Shown here: positions 50,411 to 62,505 of the stretch, piece after piece | Position numbering within the stretch: position 1 is the stretch's first letter | Layout of the letters: the number at the start of each line of letters is the position of its first letter | Assembly (NCBI RefSeq): GCF_014201875.1 | Contig: NZ_JACHFL010000003.1 | Span: 437,673-501,672 of the forward strand | DNA from: Deinococcus humi | GTDB taxonomy: Bacteria; Deinococcota; Deinococci; Deinococcales; Deinococcaceae | Length of the DNA: 64,000 nucleotides | Reading direction: 5' to 3' | Translations under genes and position numbers: made by a program | Notes under the pieces: generated by a model | What the model saw: only the letters and a program-made list of their open reading frames with translations | Told to the model about the DNA's origin: nothing | The model's database searches: none

Positions 50411-51952
50411 GTGAAAACTCCGCTTACCCCGCTTGAACCCGTTCTGCGCGCCCTGCACATCCACCACAGTCGTCCAGCGATCAAGGCGGGCGATCTGACA
50501 CTGGGCTACGCCGACTTGGCCGGACGGACCGCCCGTTTCCTGACGTTGCTGAAAGCCAGCGGGCTGACTCGTGGGGCACACGTCCTGCTGATCTCGCCCA
50601 ACACGCCGGACGCGCTGCTGGCCTTTCACGCTGTGCCGCTGGCCGGGGGCGTGATCGTACCCCTCAATCCCGCCTTCAGCGACGAGGCCCTGGGTTTTCT
50701 GGCCGGCCACGCTGATCCGGTCGTTGCGCTGGTGGACACCGCCTGTTTAGCGCGTGTGGGCGGGCGGCTGGAGCAACTCGGAGTTCCGATCACTGAAATT
50801 GGTACAGCCTCCGATCTGGACGCGAGGCTGGGTGCGGTCTCCCCCGCCCCGCTCGAACTGCCCGACACGCTGGACGAGGACTCTCCCATCAGCATCAATT
50901 ACACCAGCGGCACCACCAGCGATCCGAAAGGCGTGATGGTGACGCACCGCAACGCATATATCAACCTCAGCAACCTGCTGTACCACCTGAATTTGCGCCC
51001 CGGCAGCGTGTATCTGCACGCCCTGCCGCTGGCGCACGGCAACGGGTGGGGCAGCGCGTGGGCGGTGACGGCGGCAGGGGGCACCCACGTGATGCTGGGT
51101 GGCCATGAGACGCACGAGCTTCGCGGGGCACTCCTCACGCGCGGCATCACGCATCTGTTCGCCTCGCCCGCCATCCTGACCCCGCTCTCAGATTCCGCCG
51201 CACCGCTGACCCTGCCGCACCCGGTGCGGCTGCTGGTGGCTGGAACGCTCCCGCCACCGCAGCTGCTGGGCCACCTGCGCGCCCAGGGCTTCGAGGTGCT
51301 GCACGGTTACGGCCTGACCGAGACGAACGCGGTGATGACGGTGACCGAGCTTGAGGCGGCGGACGCCGACACCCGTGTTCTTTCGCGCCAGGGACACCCG
51401 ATGATGTTCGGCGGTCAGGTGCGCGTGGTGGCCGAGGATGGGCAGGCCGTTCCAGCCGACGGGTTCACGCCCGGGGAGATCGTCATCCGGGGCAATCAGG
51501 TCATGAAGGGCTACTACAAGAACCGCGCCGCCACACGGCGGGCACTGGAGGGCGGCTGGCTGCACACCGGAGACCTCGCGGTGGTTCACCCCGACGGGCG
51601 GGTGGACATTCTGGACCGGGCAGGCGATCTGCTGACCATTGACGGCCACAGCGTATCGAGTGCGCAGATTGAGGCCGTACTGTACCGACACCCCAGCGTG
51701 CGTGAGGCGGTGGTGGTGGCCGGACAAGACCACGCGGACGGGAGCTGTGCCGTCGCCTTCGTGACCCTGCACCCTGGAGCGGGCGTGCGCGGCGACGAGT
51801 TGCGCAGCTTCTGCACGCCGCACCTGCCGGAACACGCCCTGCCCCAGCAGGTGCAGCTGGTGGCCGAACTGCCGAAAACCGCCAGCGGCAAGGTCCTGAA
51901 GCATGTCCTGCGGGCACAGGCCCGTCAGCAGGCCCTGGTAACGCCCCTCTAG
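50411..51952 (+). CDS. AMP-dependent acyl-CoA synthetase/ligase
   Basis: From GTG 50411 (AGAGG 8 bases upstream) the enzyme has 513 residues; ATG 50351 is an upstream alternative. Motifs include YTSGTTSDPKGVMVTHRN (about 180-197), HGYGLTETNAVM, GWLHTGDLAVVHPDGRVDILDRAGD and PKTASGKVLKHVLR with the catalytic lysine near the end. It is the third CoA ligase of this region and is divergent from the liv operon. Its 3' end overlaps the convergent plsC by four bases. Confidence 0.9.
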   Translation: MKTPLTPLEPVLRALHIHHSRPAIKAGDLTLGYADLAGRTARFLTLLKASGLTRGAHVLLISPNTPDALLAFHAVPLAGGVIVPLNPAFSDEALGFLAGHADPVVALVDTACLARVGGRLEQLGVPITEIGTASDLDARLGAVSPAPLELPDTLDEDSPISINYTSGTTSDPKGVMVTHRNAYINLSNLLYHLNLRPGSVYLHALPLAHGNGWGSAWAVTAAGGTHVMLGGHETHELRGALLTRGITHLFASPAILTPLSDSAAPLTLPHPVRLLVAGTLPPPQLLGHLRAQGFEVLHGYGLTETNAVMTVTELEAADADTRVLSRQGHPMMFGGQVRVVAEDGQAVPADGFTPGEIVIRGNQVMKGYYKNRAATRRALEGGWLHTGDLAVVHPDGRVDILDRAGDLLTIDGHSVSSAQIEAVLYRHPSVREAVVVAGQDHADGSCAVAFVTLHPGAGVRGDELRSFCTPHLPEHALPQQVQLVAELPKTASGKVLKHVLRAQARQQALVTPL

Positions 51953-52623
51953 ACCCGCTCACCCACAGGTTGTGCCAGTTCCCGCAAGCGCTCGCCCAGT
52001 TCTGCCGTTACCTGCTTGATGCCCCCCTGGGCCTCGATGGGCGCACCGAAACGCACGATCCAGCGCCTGCCCTCGCGGCAGATGCCCGCGGGCAGAATCG
52101 GGGCGCGCGCCTTGGCGGCAATGAGGGCCACGCCGCCTTGCAAGGCCGGGCCGCCGCGCGTGCCCTGCGGAAAGATGCCCACCGTGCCGCCCTTCTTCAG
52201 AATCCGGACCGCCATGCGGACGGCCCCCAGATCGTTCCCGGAGCGGTCCACCGGAAAGCTGCCGCCCGTGCTGATGATCCAGCCGATGACCGGCACGAAC
52301 AGTTCCTTTTTCGCCATGAACTGCACGAAGCGCCCCGGCGGTAGGGCGCGGGCCACCATAAACGGGTCGATGTTGGCCCGGTGGTTGGCCGCGATGACCA
52401 ACGGTGTCCCGGGGGGCGGCACATGCTCGCGCCCGTGCACCTCCAGGTGGGCGCCGCTGAACATAACCGGCAGGTAGGTCAGGGCCACAACAGCGCGGTA
52501 GACCCTGGGGTCCACCTGAGGCGGTGCTGGCTCGGCTGGAGCAGGCTTGGCCGCGGCGGTGGGCCGCGTGGAATCGCGGAGCGGTACGGAGCCGGTAGGC
52601 TCGGGGCGGGCGGCGTCGCTCAT
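51949..52623 (-). CDS. plsC: 1-acyl-sn-glycerol-3-phosphate acyltransferase
   Basis: PlsC adds the second acyl chain to lysophosphatidic acid in phospholipid synthesis at the membrane. The 224-residue protein has NHRANID (H81-D86, the HX4D catalytic motif) and FPQGTRGG (151-158). The first 40 residues are Pro/Ala-rich. ATG 52623 is fixed by TATCCT 6 bases before it. It could act on another acyl acceptor. Confidence 0.9.
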   Translation of the reverse strand: MSDAARPEPTGSVPLRDSTRPTAAAKPAPAEPAPPQVDPRVYRAVVALTYLPVMFSGAHLEVHGREHVPPPGTPLVIAANHRANIDPFMVARALPPGRFVQFMAKKELFVPVIGWIISTGGSFPVDRSGNDLGAVRMAVRILKKGGTVGIFPQGTRGGPALQGGVALIAAKARAPILPAGICREGRRWIVRFGAPIEAQGGIKQVTAELGERLRELAQPVGERV

Positions 52624-52629
52624 GAGGGC

Positions 52630-52635
52630 AGGATA
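52630..52635 (-). promoter_or_regulatory. Leaderless -10 box of plsC
   Basis: TATCCT on the minus strand, 6 bases before the ATG. Confidence 0.5.
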
Positions 52636-52681
52636 CGCCCAGCGTAAGGAGGCAGACCCTTTACTTTTGCCCACCCCGCTT

Positions 52682-52687
52682 TAGCCT
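52682..52687 (+). promoter_or_regulatory. Leaderless -10 box of the NAD(P)-binding protein gene
   Basis: TAGCCT lies 6 bases before ATG 52694. A TTTACT at 52660-52665, 16 bases upstream, is a possible -35. Confidence 0.5.
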
Positions 52688-52693
52688 TGGGTC

Positions 52694-53326
52694 ATGAAGA
52701 TCGCAGTGATCGGTGCGGCGGGCGGTGTGGGCCGCCGGGTGGTGGCGCAAGCCACCAAAGCAGGACATGAAGTGATGGCCCTGGTGCGCCGCGAGGAACA
52801 GGCCGACATGATGTCTCTGTACGGCGCAGAACCCGTGATGGGTGATCTGGAAGGCGACTGGCAGAGTGTGCTGGGCGGTGCGGAAGCGGTGGTGTGGGCC
52901 GCAGGTGGTGGTGCGGGCGGCGACTTCAGAGCCATTGACGGTGAGGCGCTTAAGCACGTGACCGACGTGCTGGCAGAGCGTGGACCCAAACGCTTCGTGG
53001 TGGTCAGCAGCATGGGCGTGGACCGCCCGGAGCAGATGCCGCCCTTCCTGCAACAGGTTCTCAGGGTCAAGGCCGAGGCGGACAGCCACGTGCAGGGCAG
53101 CGAGCTGGACTGGACCATTGTTCGACCTGGCGGGCTGTCGGACCAGCCCGGCAGCGGCATGGTCACGGTGGACACCCACATGCCCAGCGGCAGCATTCCG
53201 CGTGACGATGTGGCGGCTCTGGTACTGGCCTGCCTGGGCGAACCGTCCACTGTGGGCAAGACTTTCGAGGTTGTGGCGGGCGATCAGGGCATCTCGGACG
53301 CCATCGAGGGTCTGGCGTCTCAGTAA
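52694..53326 (+). CDS. NAD(P)H-binding SDR-like oxidoreductase
   Basis: The 210-residue protein has an N-terminal Rossmann motif GAAGGVGRRVVAQATKAGHEV (about 7-27), VVVSSMGVDRPEQ, and LDWTIVRPGGLSD, typical of atypical short-chain reductases of the YhfK/NmrA-like group. It may reduce a small substrate or act as a redox sensor; the substrate is not predictable. It is divergent from plsC with a 70-base gap between the two leaderless starts. Confidence 0.85.
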   Translation: MKIAVIGAAGGVGRRVVAQATKAGHEVMALVRREEQADMMSLYGAEPVMGDLEGDWQSVLGGAEAVVWAAGGGAGGDFRAIDGEALKHVTDVLAERGPKRFVVVSSMGVDRPEQMPPFLQQVLRVKAEADSHVQGSELDWTIVRPGGLSDQPGSGMVTVDTHMPSGSIPRDDVAALVLACLGEPSTVGKTFEVVAGDQGISDAIEGLASQ

Positions 53327-53341
53327 CCGGCCGAACTGGCG

Positions 53342-54439
53342 TTACCGGGAGGCCTGGACAGACAGGCCTTCCAGCCACCAACGCAGGAACGCCGGAAAAC
53401 GCGCTGCCCACGCCGCCTCGTCGTGCCAGTGGTTTTCCCCGATGGTAACCTGAACTTCCCGCACTTTTGGGCGCAGGCGAGCGGCCAGGTCATGGGTCAG
53501 GGCCACCATCTCCGCCGCGCCCTGCAAGGAATCGGCCTCGCGGTCACCCATGTCGAGCCAGACGCGACTTCGGGGGGCCGTGCGCCCTTCCATCCAGCGC
53601 AACAGCTCGAAATCGGCGGGGAAGATCGCCGGACTGAACACCCCCAACGTGCCGAACTCGAGCGGAGCACGTAGGCCACCGTACAGCGTGATCAGGCCGC
53701 CGAACGACGACCCGGCCAGGGCAGTGTGGGGCGCGTCCACCGCACCAAAGCGTTCTCTCAAGGCCGGTTTCAGCGTCCCTGCAATCCAGTCCAGGTACTC
53801 GTCTGCGCCAGGCTGGAAGCCGTTGAGTTCAAAGGGAAAGGGCACGTATCGGCGGCTTCGTTCGTGGTTCACGCTCAGGGCAGCGATCAGGCACGGACGG
53901 TTTTCATCGGCAAGGATCTGGGCCGCTCGGGCGACGTTCCAGCTCTGTCCCGCGAAGGTCACGGCCTCGTCGAAGACGTTCTGGCCGTCGTGCAGGATCA
54001 ACAGGGGCAACGGTTGCCCCGTGGGCGAAGCAGGCCACCACAGCCGGACCACCTGTGGTCCCCAGGGAGCCGCCAGTTCCCACTCCTCTCGCGGCGGCGC
54101 AGAGGCGGAGGGCCGACTCCTGCCCTGCCCAGAGTCCTGCCAGCCCCCCAGGTGGAGGCGAATCTCTATGTCGCCGCTCACCACGGCCTTATGGGCGGGG
54201 GCACGGCCTCCCCAGACGTCACCCTCCTCGGTAACCTGTCCGTCATGAAGCAACCGGACCTTGACCTCCAGCAATGCTCCCTCGGGCAAATGGGCGTCCA
54301 GCACAGCTTCACCGCCCATACGCTCGAAGGTCCAGCCCGCCGGATCATCCCTCCAGTTCCGGTGTGTTCCAGTCAGGAAAAGGGTGCCCTCGGGCGTCTG
54401 CGGCGGCAATTCAGGAATCACGAAACGAACCTGGACCAT
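53342..54439 (-). CDS. Putative esterase (enterochelin esterase-like alpha/beta hydrolase)
   Basis: The 365-residue protein (ATG 54439, five bases after TAACCT) has two parts. An N-terminal beta-sandwich (about 1-95, with TGTHRNWRDDPAGW as in glycogen-binding-like E-set domains) precedes a hydrolase domain. That domain has LLILHDGQNVFDE, the nucleophile elbow GSSFGG, and a late H (ENHWHDEAAW) for the triad. This architecture is seen in Fes/IroE-like esterases. No signal peptide is present. The substrate, perhaps a siderophore or a carbohydrate ester, is unknown. Confidence 0.82.
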   Translation of the reverse strand: MVQVRFVIPELPPQTPEGTLFLTGTHRNWRDDPAGWTFERMGGEAVLDAHLPEGALLEVKVRLLHDGQVTEEGDVWGGRAPAHKAVVSGDIEIRLHLGGWQDSGQGRSRPSASAPPREEWELAAPWGPQVVRLWWPASPTGQPLPLLILHDGQNVFDEAVTFAGQSWNVARAAQILADENRPCLIAALSVNHERSRRYVPFPFELNGFQPGADEYLDWIAGTLKPALRERFGAVDAPHTALAGSSFGGLITLYGGLRAPLEFGTLGVFSPAIFPADFELLRWMEGRTAPRSRVWLDMGDREADSLQGAAEMVALTHDLAARLRPKVREVQVTIGENHWHDEAAWAARFPAFLRWWLEGLSVQASR

Positions 54440-54652
54440 GCCACAGGTTACGCGCCAGACGGCGAGACATGCGACGGACACGTCCAGTCTCCCCACCCTA
54501 GACTCGGAGGCCTTAGCGGGCTCCGACGTAAGCCGACCCCCGTCCGGGTTAAGTTCCCGTCAGCTCACGTGAGGTTGATGTCATCACACCGGGAGTACGC
54601 TTGAAGGGTCACACAGACGCCGCCGGCCACTCGCCACAGCTTCAGAAACCAC

Positions 54653-54681
54653 TTGCCTTGATTTCCTAAACTTGATATAGT
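54653..54681 (+). promoter_or_regulatory. Promoter of lon
   Basis: TTGCCT (54653-54658), a 17-base spacer and TATAGT (54676-54681) form a good sigma-70-type promoter. Confidence 0.7.
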
Positions 54682-54694
54682 TGCACTCAAGTTT
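54668..54694 (+). promoter_or_regulatory. HAIR element (HspR operator) of lon
   Basis: Perfect 8-bp arms AAACTTGA and TCAAGTTT flank 11 bases. Read as CTTGATA-N7-ACTCAAG (54671-54691) this matches the HAIR consensus CTTGAGT-N7-ACTCAAG, and it covers the -10. HspR is a known heat-shock repressor in Deinococcus. Confidence 0.8.
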
Positions 54695-54772
54695 CCTGGC
54701 AGAATCATCAGTATCAAAGCCACCGGAAACCTCCTCTCTCGACTGACCTGCAAGGGCCAAAGGAGTTCCGCC

Positions 54773-57223
<2,451 letters not shown>

Positions 57224-57245
57224 AGCCTCTACTGCATAACTTGGA

Positions 57246-57272
57246 GACCCCTGCTTCGGCGGGGGTCTTTTT
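57246..57272 (+). terminator. Terminator of lon with UUCG tetraloop
   Basis: A 9-bp stem (57246-57254 with 57259-57267, one G-T pair) is closed by a C(TTCG)G loop and followed by TTTTT. Confidence 0.85.
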
Positions 57273-57314
57273 ATGATGTGCGTTGAAGCCTGCTGCCCGC
57301 TATTCTGTGCAGCG

Positions 57315-57842
57315 ATGAGTGGGCCCCTGACTTTTCTGGTTGCCAGTCCTCACCTGCACGGCGAGGTCTTCGGCGGCACCGTCATTCTGCTGCTGGAACA
57401 TGACGCGAACGGCGCCATGGGCCTGATCGTCAACGCGCCGACGCCGCAACCCGTCTCAGAGCTGATGGCCGAGGCCGAAGGCCAGGATGTGCCGGCGTGG
57501 CTGGGCGGCCCGGTGGATCCCACGCTGGGCTGGTGCCTGTATCCGGAGGCGCTGGAACTGGACGGCGAGATCCAGCTGGTGAAGGGCCTGAACGTGTCCA
57601 GCAGTCTGGACGTGCTGCGCGCCGTGATGGAAAGCGCTCAGCCCTACATGCTGGTGCTGGGCTACGCCGGCTGGAGCGCCGGACAACTGGCCGAGGAAGC
57701 GCGGGCAGGTGCCTGGGTCTGGGTGGAACAGGACACGCCGGATCTGCTGTGGACCGTTCCGGCGGCGGACCGTTGGAGCGAGGCGCTGCGCCGGCTGGGT
57801 GTGGTTCCCAGCACCATCATGCCGGGTGGGGCGCAGGCCTGA
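57315..57842 (+). CDS. YqgE/AlgH family protein
   Basis: The 175-residue protein has the DUF179 (AlgH/YqgE, UPF0301) pattern: SPHLHGEVFGGTVILLLEHDANGAMGLIVN, given by order at about 10-39, then GGPVDPTLGW and GYAGWSAGQLAEE. Family function is unclear; some are linked to regulation. The ATG at 57315 lies 8 bases after TATTCT, so the mRNA has a very short leader; an upstream in-frame ATG at 57273 is less likely. Confidence 0.88.
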   Translation: MSGPLTFLVASPHLHGEVFGGTVILLLEHDANGAMGLIVNAPTPQPVSELMAEAEGQDVPAWLGGPVDPTLGWCLYPEALELDGEIQLVKGLNVSSSLDVLRAVMESAQPYMLVLGYAGWSAGQLAEEARAGAWVWVEQDTPDLLWTVPAADRWSEALRRLGVVPSTIMPGGAQA

Positions 57843-57926
57843 TTCTGGAAGAACCTTGCTTCTCGGCAATCTTTCGGACTCCCTGGAACGATGTCTCGGG
57901 GAAGCACAAGGCCGCAGTCCTCTCAG

Positions 57927-57960
57927 AACGCGCCCGCTCTCAAACCGAGGCGGGCGCGTT
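57927..57960. terminator. Hairpin between convergent algH-like gene and murA
   Basis: A stem of about 11 bp (57927-57937 with 57950-57960) lies between two convergent genes. It has no T-run, so it is probably a bidirectional stop or stability element. Confidence 0.45.
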
Positions 57961-57974
57961 ACTGAATAGGCGTC

Positions 57975-59252
<1,278 letters not shown>

Positions 59253-59363
59253 AGGATTCAATCCTCTTGAAAGTGGGTAGAAGCGGCCAGTTCGGAACAG
59301 ACCAGGACAGTCTAGACGCGCAGGGAGAAATTCACCACACCAGCGTCCACAGGTGCATGTTAC

Positions 59364-59446
59364 ACATGTTGCTCACTGTACGTCTACTCTCCCTTATGAT
59401 CAGCCGTTAAGGGCGCGGATCGTCGATCATCCAGTGAGCAACATGT
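59364..59446. repeat. Long inverted repeat between murA and the RHH-like gene
   Basis: Perfect 15-bp arms ACATGTTGCTCACTG (59364-59378) and its reverse complement (59432-59446) are 53 bases apart. The right arm contains the palindrome CAACATGTTG (59439-59448). A shorter inverted pair ATGATC/GATCAT lies inside (59396-59401 with 59425-59430). Confidence 0.75.
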
Positions 59447-59473
59447 TGAGGTGAGTGCACCCCCATGCTACGC
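59446..59473 (+). promoter_or_regulatory. Promoter of the RHH-like gene
   Basis: TTGAGG (59446-59451), a 16-base spacer and TACGCT (59468-59473). The -35 touches the right arm of the inverted repeat. Confidence 0.45.
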
Positions 59474-59552
59474 TCGGCCCACGGTCCGCCGCCTTTCTTT
59501 CCATCTGACCTGTTTCCACGGTTATCCCCACGCGGCCCGCACCAGGAGAGGC

Positions 59553-59786
59553 ATGCCCAAGAAGGAACGCAAACGCTTGCAGGTGGTCATCAGCGACGAG
59601 CAGGACGCTCTGCTGACGCGCACGGCCTATGAGCTGTCCAGTCCCGAGCGCCTGATCAGCAAGAGCGAGGTCGTGCGGCTGGCCATTGAGAAAATTGCCC
59701 GCGAACTCGGCGAGGGACAGCTGACCGGCCATATCGAGGAGTACCGCGCCATCCTGGGCAACGAAGGGAGCGAGGAAGAGGATTAA
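59553..59786 (+). CDS. Small RHH-like DNA-binding protein
   Basis: The 77-residue protein starts at ATG 59553, 5 bases after AGGAG. It has the ribbon-helix-helix pattern: a basic N-terminus and strand (KERKRLQVVISDEQ), helix 1, and helix 2 in SKSEVVRLAIEKIA, then an acidic tail (EGSEEED). Such proteins are short dimeric repressors that often bind near their own promoter. The 15-bp inverted repeat upstream is a natural candidate operator. The family assignment is moderate. Confidence 0.7.
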   Translation: MPKKERKRLQVVISDEQDALLTRTAYELSSPERLISKSEVVRLAIEKIARELGEGQLTGHIEEYRAILGNEGSEEED

Positions 59787-59883
59787 GGACGCCGGGGAGC
59801 AGACGTGAGGGAGCCCGTTTCCGCCCCTCTTTGTTACCCTCGTCTACCATCACCATCTTGCGCGCTCCCGACAAGGAGACTGG

Positions 59884-60540
59884 GTGGCTGACCGGCCCCA
59901 TTCACGGGCGTGGTATGCCCGTCTGGCCCACGAGCTGGGCGGTTACTGTCATCCGTGGGCCCGTGTCCTCGACGGCCCGGACCCGGAGCTGACCTTTGAC
60001 GCGCTGCTGGCCGAACGGCTGCAGCCGGAGACCCATGTGCTGGAAGCAGGCTGCGGTCATGGTCCCGACGCCCTGCGCTTTGGCGGCCAGTGTGCCCGCT
60101 GGGCAGCTTACGACTGGCTGCCGGAATTGCTGGACCTGGCCCGTGCCAATGCCCCACATGCTGAATTCTCCCTGTGGGATGGCAAGGGCGAAATACCCTC
60201 AGAGCTACTTGGCCCCTTTGACCTGATCGTTTCGCGCCGGGGGCCAACCTCGGTGATTGACCACCTGAATGTCGTGTCCGCGCCAGACGCCCGTTTTCTG
60301 TATGTGGGGCCACGTCTGGACGTCCCGCGTGTGCCCGAGCGGCTGGCGGCGGTGGGTTGGGCTGTGCTGAGTGAGTGGCGCGTATCTGTCCGGGCATGGA
60401 GCCCGTCGTGGGACGACTGGCAGACCCGCTGCGAATTCATGGGCGAGACCGCCAACCGGGAAGACTGGGACGCGCACGTCGGGGCACGGGGCCGGGCCTA
60501 TCAGGAAGAACGCTACGTGGTTCTGGCAGGACGGGACTGA
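59884..60540 (+). CDS. Class I SAM-dependent methyltransferase
   Basis: The 218-residue protein starts with GTG after AAGGAG. It has motif I LEAGCGHGPDALRFG (about 55-69), an acidic motif II region (AAYDWLPELLDLARANAP) and FDLIVSRRGPTSVIDHL in the place of motif IV. The target, a small molecule, protein or RNA, cannot be told. It follows the RHH-like gene by 97 bases and is convergent with truA. Confidence 0.85.
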   Translation: MADRPHSRAWYARLAHELGGYCHPWARVLDGPDPELTFDALLAERLQPETHVLEAGCGHGPDALRFGGQCARWAAYDWLPELLDLARANAPHAEFSLWDGKGEIPSELLGPFDLIVSRRGPTSVIDHLNVVSAPDARFLYVGPRLDVPRVPERLAAVGWAVLSEWRVSVRAWSPSWDDWQTRCEFMGETANREDWDAHVGARGRAYQEERYVVLAGRD

Positions 60541-60559
60541 TGGTCGGGCGACGCTGGCA

Positions 60560-61351
60560 TCAACACCTCCCCTCCTCGCCGTAACTGGCCCCACTGAAAT
60601 ACAGGCCCTGGGCGGGAACGTTCGCGCCAGCCTGTGCCCGCTGCCGGGAGGCCAGGATCTCCGTCACCGCTTCCGCCTCCAGCTTACCGGAACCGACGAG
60701 CAGCAGCGTGCCCACCAGACCGCGCACCATGTGGCGCAGGAAGCTCTCGCCCGCAACATGAATTTCCCAGACAAGGTTACCGGGCACAACGCTCAGGGCA
60801 CGCAACTCCCGCACGGTCTGGCGGTCCTCCTGGGTGGCGAAGGCGGCGAAGTCGTGGGTGCCGATCAGGCAGGCGGCGGCCGCATTCATCGCGGCAGCGT
60901 CCAGTCTGCCTGGTACATGCAGCGTGCGACCTTCCCACAGCGGGTGGCGCTGCGGGGCACACAGCAGGCGGTACACGTAGCGCCGCTCGGTGCAGGAAAA
61001 GCGAGCGTGGAAGCCTGGTGCGGCCTTTTCCACCCCGAGCACGGCCAGCGAGGGGGATAGGTGGGCATTCAACGCCCGCGCCAGCCGTGGCAGGGGCAAA
61101 CCAAAATTGGACCCAACGTCCACATGCACCGGCATGGCCTCGGCATGGACCCCGGCGTCGGTGCGTCCGGCGGCGACCGGCCGAAAGGCATCCGACGTCA
61201 GGTGTACGAAGGCCGCATGCAGGGATGCCTGCACACTGGGCGCGTTGGGCTGGAACTGCCAGCCGGCGTAGGCTGCACCGTCCCACGCCACAGTCAGCCG
61301 CAGCCGGATATGGCCGGGCGGGGGGGCATACTCGGGGCGAGAGGCGATCAT
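60560..61351 (-). CDS. truA: tRNA pseudouridine(38-40) synthase TruA
   Basis: TruA modifies uridines 38-40 in the anticodon stem of many tRNAs. The 263-residue protein has [18 protein letters not shown] and the catalytic aspartate in [12 protein letters not shown], plus [17 protein letters not shown] near the C-terminus. The ATG is 7 bases after TACCCT, so the mRNA is probably leaderless. It is divergent from the LysM/M23 gene, whose start is 62 bases away. Confidence 0.94.
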   Translation of the reverse strand: MIASRPEYAPPPGHIRLRLTVAWDGAAYAGWQFQPNAPSVQASLHAAFVHLTSDAFRPVAAGRTDAGVHAEAMPVHVDVGSNFGLPLPRLARALNAHLSPSLAVLGVEKAAPGFHARFSCTERRYVYRLLCAPQRHPLWEGRTLHVPGRLDAAAMNAAAACLIGTHDFAAFATQEDRQTVRELRALSVVPGNLVWEIHVAGESFLRHMVRGLVGTLLLVGSGKLEAEAVTEILASRQRAQAGANVPAQGLYFSGASYGEEGRC

Positions 61352-61358
61352 GGCGACC

Positions 61359-61364
61359 AGGGTA
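61359..61364 (-). promoter_or_regulatory. Leaderless -10 box of truA
   Basis: TACCCT on the minus strand, 7 bases before the ATG. Confidence 0.45.
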
Positions 61365-61399
61365 GCGTTGCGGTCTCACCGAATCGTGGTTCCAGCAGG

Positions 61400-61405
61400 T
61401 ATGCT
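61400..61405 (+). promoter_or_regulatory. Leaderless -10 box of the LysM/M23 gene
   Basis: TATGCT lies 7 bases before GTG 61413 and decides the start. Confidence 0.5.
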
Positions 61406-61412
61406 CTGGGAC

Positions 61413-62249
61413 GTGAAGAACGTCCTGTGCGCCGTCCTCTGCGGCCTGACACTGACCGGCTGGGCGGGAGCCGCCACCTCATACCGGATCAAACCCGGCG
61501 ACACGCTGAGCCAGATCGCGGCCCGGGCTGGCCTGAGCGTCGCACAGGTGCAGGCCGCCAACCCGATTTTGCGAGGCAAAACGGGTGTGCAGGCCGGTTG
61601 GGTGCTGACCCTTCCGGCCCGCCCTGGCGCGGCCACCCAGTACCGGGTACGCTCAGGCGACAACCTGAGCGTGATCGCCAAGCGTTACAGCGTCTCGCTG
61701 GCGGGGCTACTGCAGGCCAATCCCAAGTATGCAGGGGGCAAACCCCTTCAGGTGGGCGCGGTGGTCAGGATTCCAGCCCGACCGATGTCGGCCAGTTCGG
61801 CGCGGTCCTCATCCCGCACCCCCACCGCCACCGTGCGCCGGGCCAGCACTTCGGGCCGCGCGGGCAACTGGCTGTGGCCGCTGAGCGGATATCAGTACAT
61901 CAGCAGCGGGTTTGGCGAGCGCACGCTGGAAGGAACGGACGAGATGCACTACGGGGTGGATATCGTGGCTCCGCTGGGCACAATTGTCCGAGCGGCCCGC
62001 AGTGGACGCGTGCTGGAATCGAGGCCCGACTTCCAGCGCGGCTGGGGTTGGACCGTGGTCATCGAACACCCGGACGGCTGGATTACCCGCTACGCGCATC
62101 TGAGCGCCAACCTGATCAAGAAGGGCGAACTGGTCAAACAGGGACAGCCAATTGGCCGCGTGGGCAGCACGGGCCGCAGCACCGGGCCGCACCTGCATTT
62201 TGGCACCTACCTGCGCTGGGATCCGCGCGATCCGCTGAGCCTGTACTGA
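61413..62249 (+). CDS. LysM-LysM-M23 peptidoglycan endopeptidase
   Basis: The 278-residue secreted enzyme starts at GTG 61413, giving a clean signal peptide (residues 1-20). Two LysM domains (about 24-68 and 77-121) bind peptidoglycan. A Ser/Arg-rich linker follows, then a LytM/M23 zinc peptidase with H179, D183, H229 and the HLH motif (260-262). All four expected metal or catalytic positions are present, so it should be active on peptide crosslinks. Regulation is by a leaderless promoter. A small ABM-like gene follows 10 bases after. Confidence 0.93.
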   Translation: MKNVLCAVLCGLTLTGWAGAATSYRIKPGDTLSQIAARAGLSVAQVQAANPILRGKTGVQAGWVLTLPARPGAATQYRVRSGDNLSVIAKRYSVSLAGLLQANPKYAGGKPLQVGAVVRIPARPMSASSARSSSRTPTATVRRASTSGRAGNWLWPLSGYQYISSGFGERTLEGTDEMHYGVDIVAPLGTIVRAARSGRVLESRPDFQRGWGWTVVIEHPDGWITRYAHLSANLIKKGELVKQGQPIGRVGSTGRSTGPHLHFGTYLRWDPRDPLSLY

Positions 62250-62259
62250 GGGGAGAGTC

Positions 62260-62505
62260 ATGAACGATAAGCCGGCAAAGCGGGTGCATTACACCGAGGC
62301 GAGGGGAACGGGTGCCGAGTCGCTCCTGCATGATTTCCTGCGCAGCCTGACTGCCCATCCCGGCTTCCTGGGGGCTGAGTTGCAGGGCAGCCCCGATCAG
62401 CCAGGACTGTATCTGGTGGCGAGCCGCTGGAGCGGGACAGGGCCGGACCTCTGCGTCCCAGACGGCGCGAAAGCCTGGAGTTTTGAAGTCATTGCAGAGG
62501 TCTGA
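62260..62505 (+). CDS. Small ABM-like (dimeric alpha/beta barrel) protein
   Basis: The 81-residue protein has a segment HPGFLGAELQGSPDQPGLYL and ASRW, the typical central helix-strand-strand of antibiotic-biosynthesis-monooxygenase-like domains. The start follows a GGGGAGA ribosome site, 10 bases behind the M23 gene, so the two are probably co-transcribed. The family is usually a small-molecule monooxygenase or heme-related protein; no function is assigned here. Confidence 0.6.
   Translation: MNDKPAKRVHYTEARGTGAESLLHDFLRSLTAHPGFLGAELQGSPDQPGLYLVASRWSGTGPDLCVPDGAKAWSFEVIAEV

Noticed and set aside
59311..59317. A third TCTAGAC copy upstream of murA
   Set aside because: A single 7-base match without spacing or symmetry partner is expected by chance.
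59394..59410. TTATGATCAGCCGTTAA as a radiation/desiccation response motif
   Set aside because: It does not match the RDRM palindrome TTATGTCATTGACATAA beyond the first few bases.
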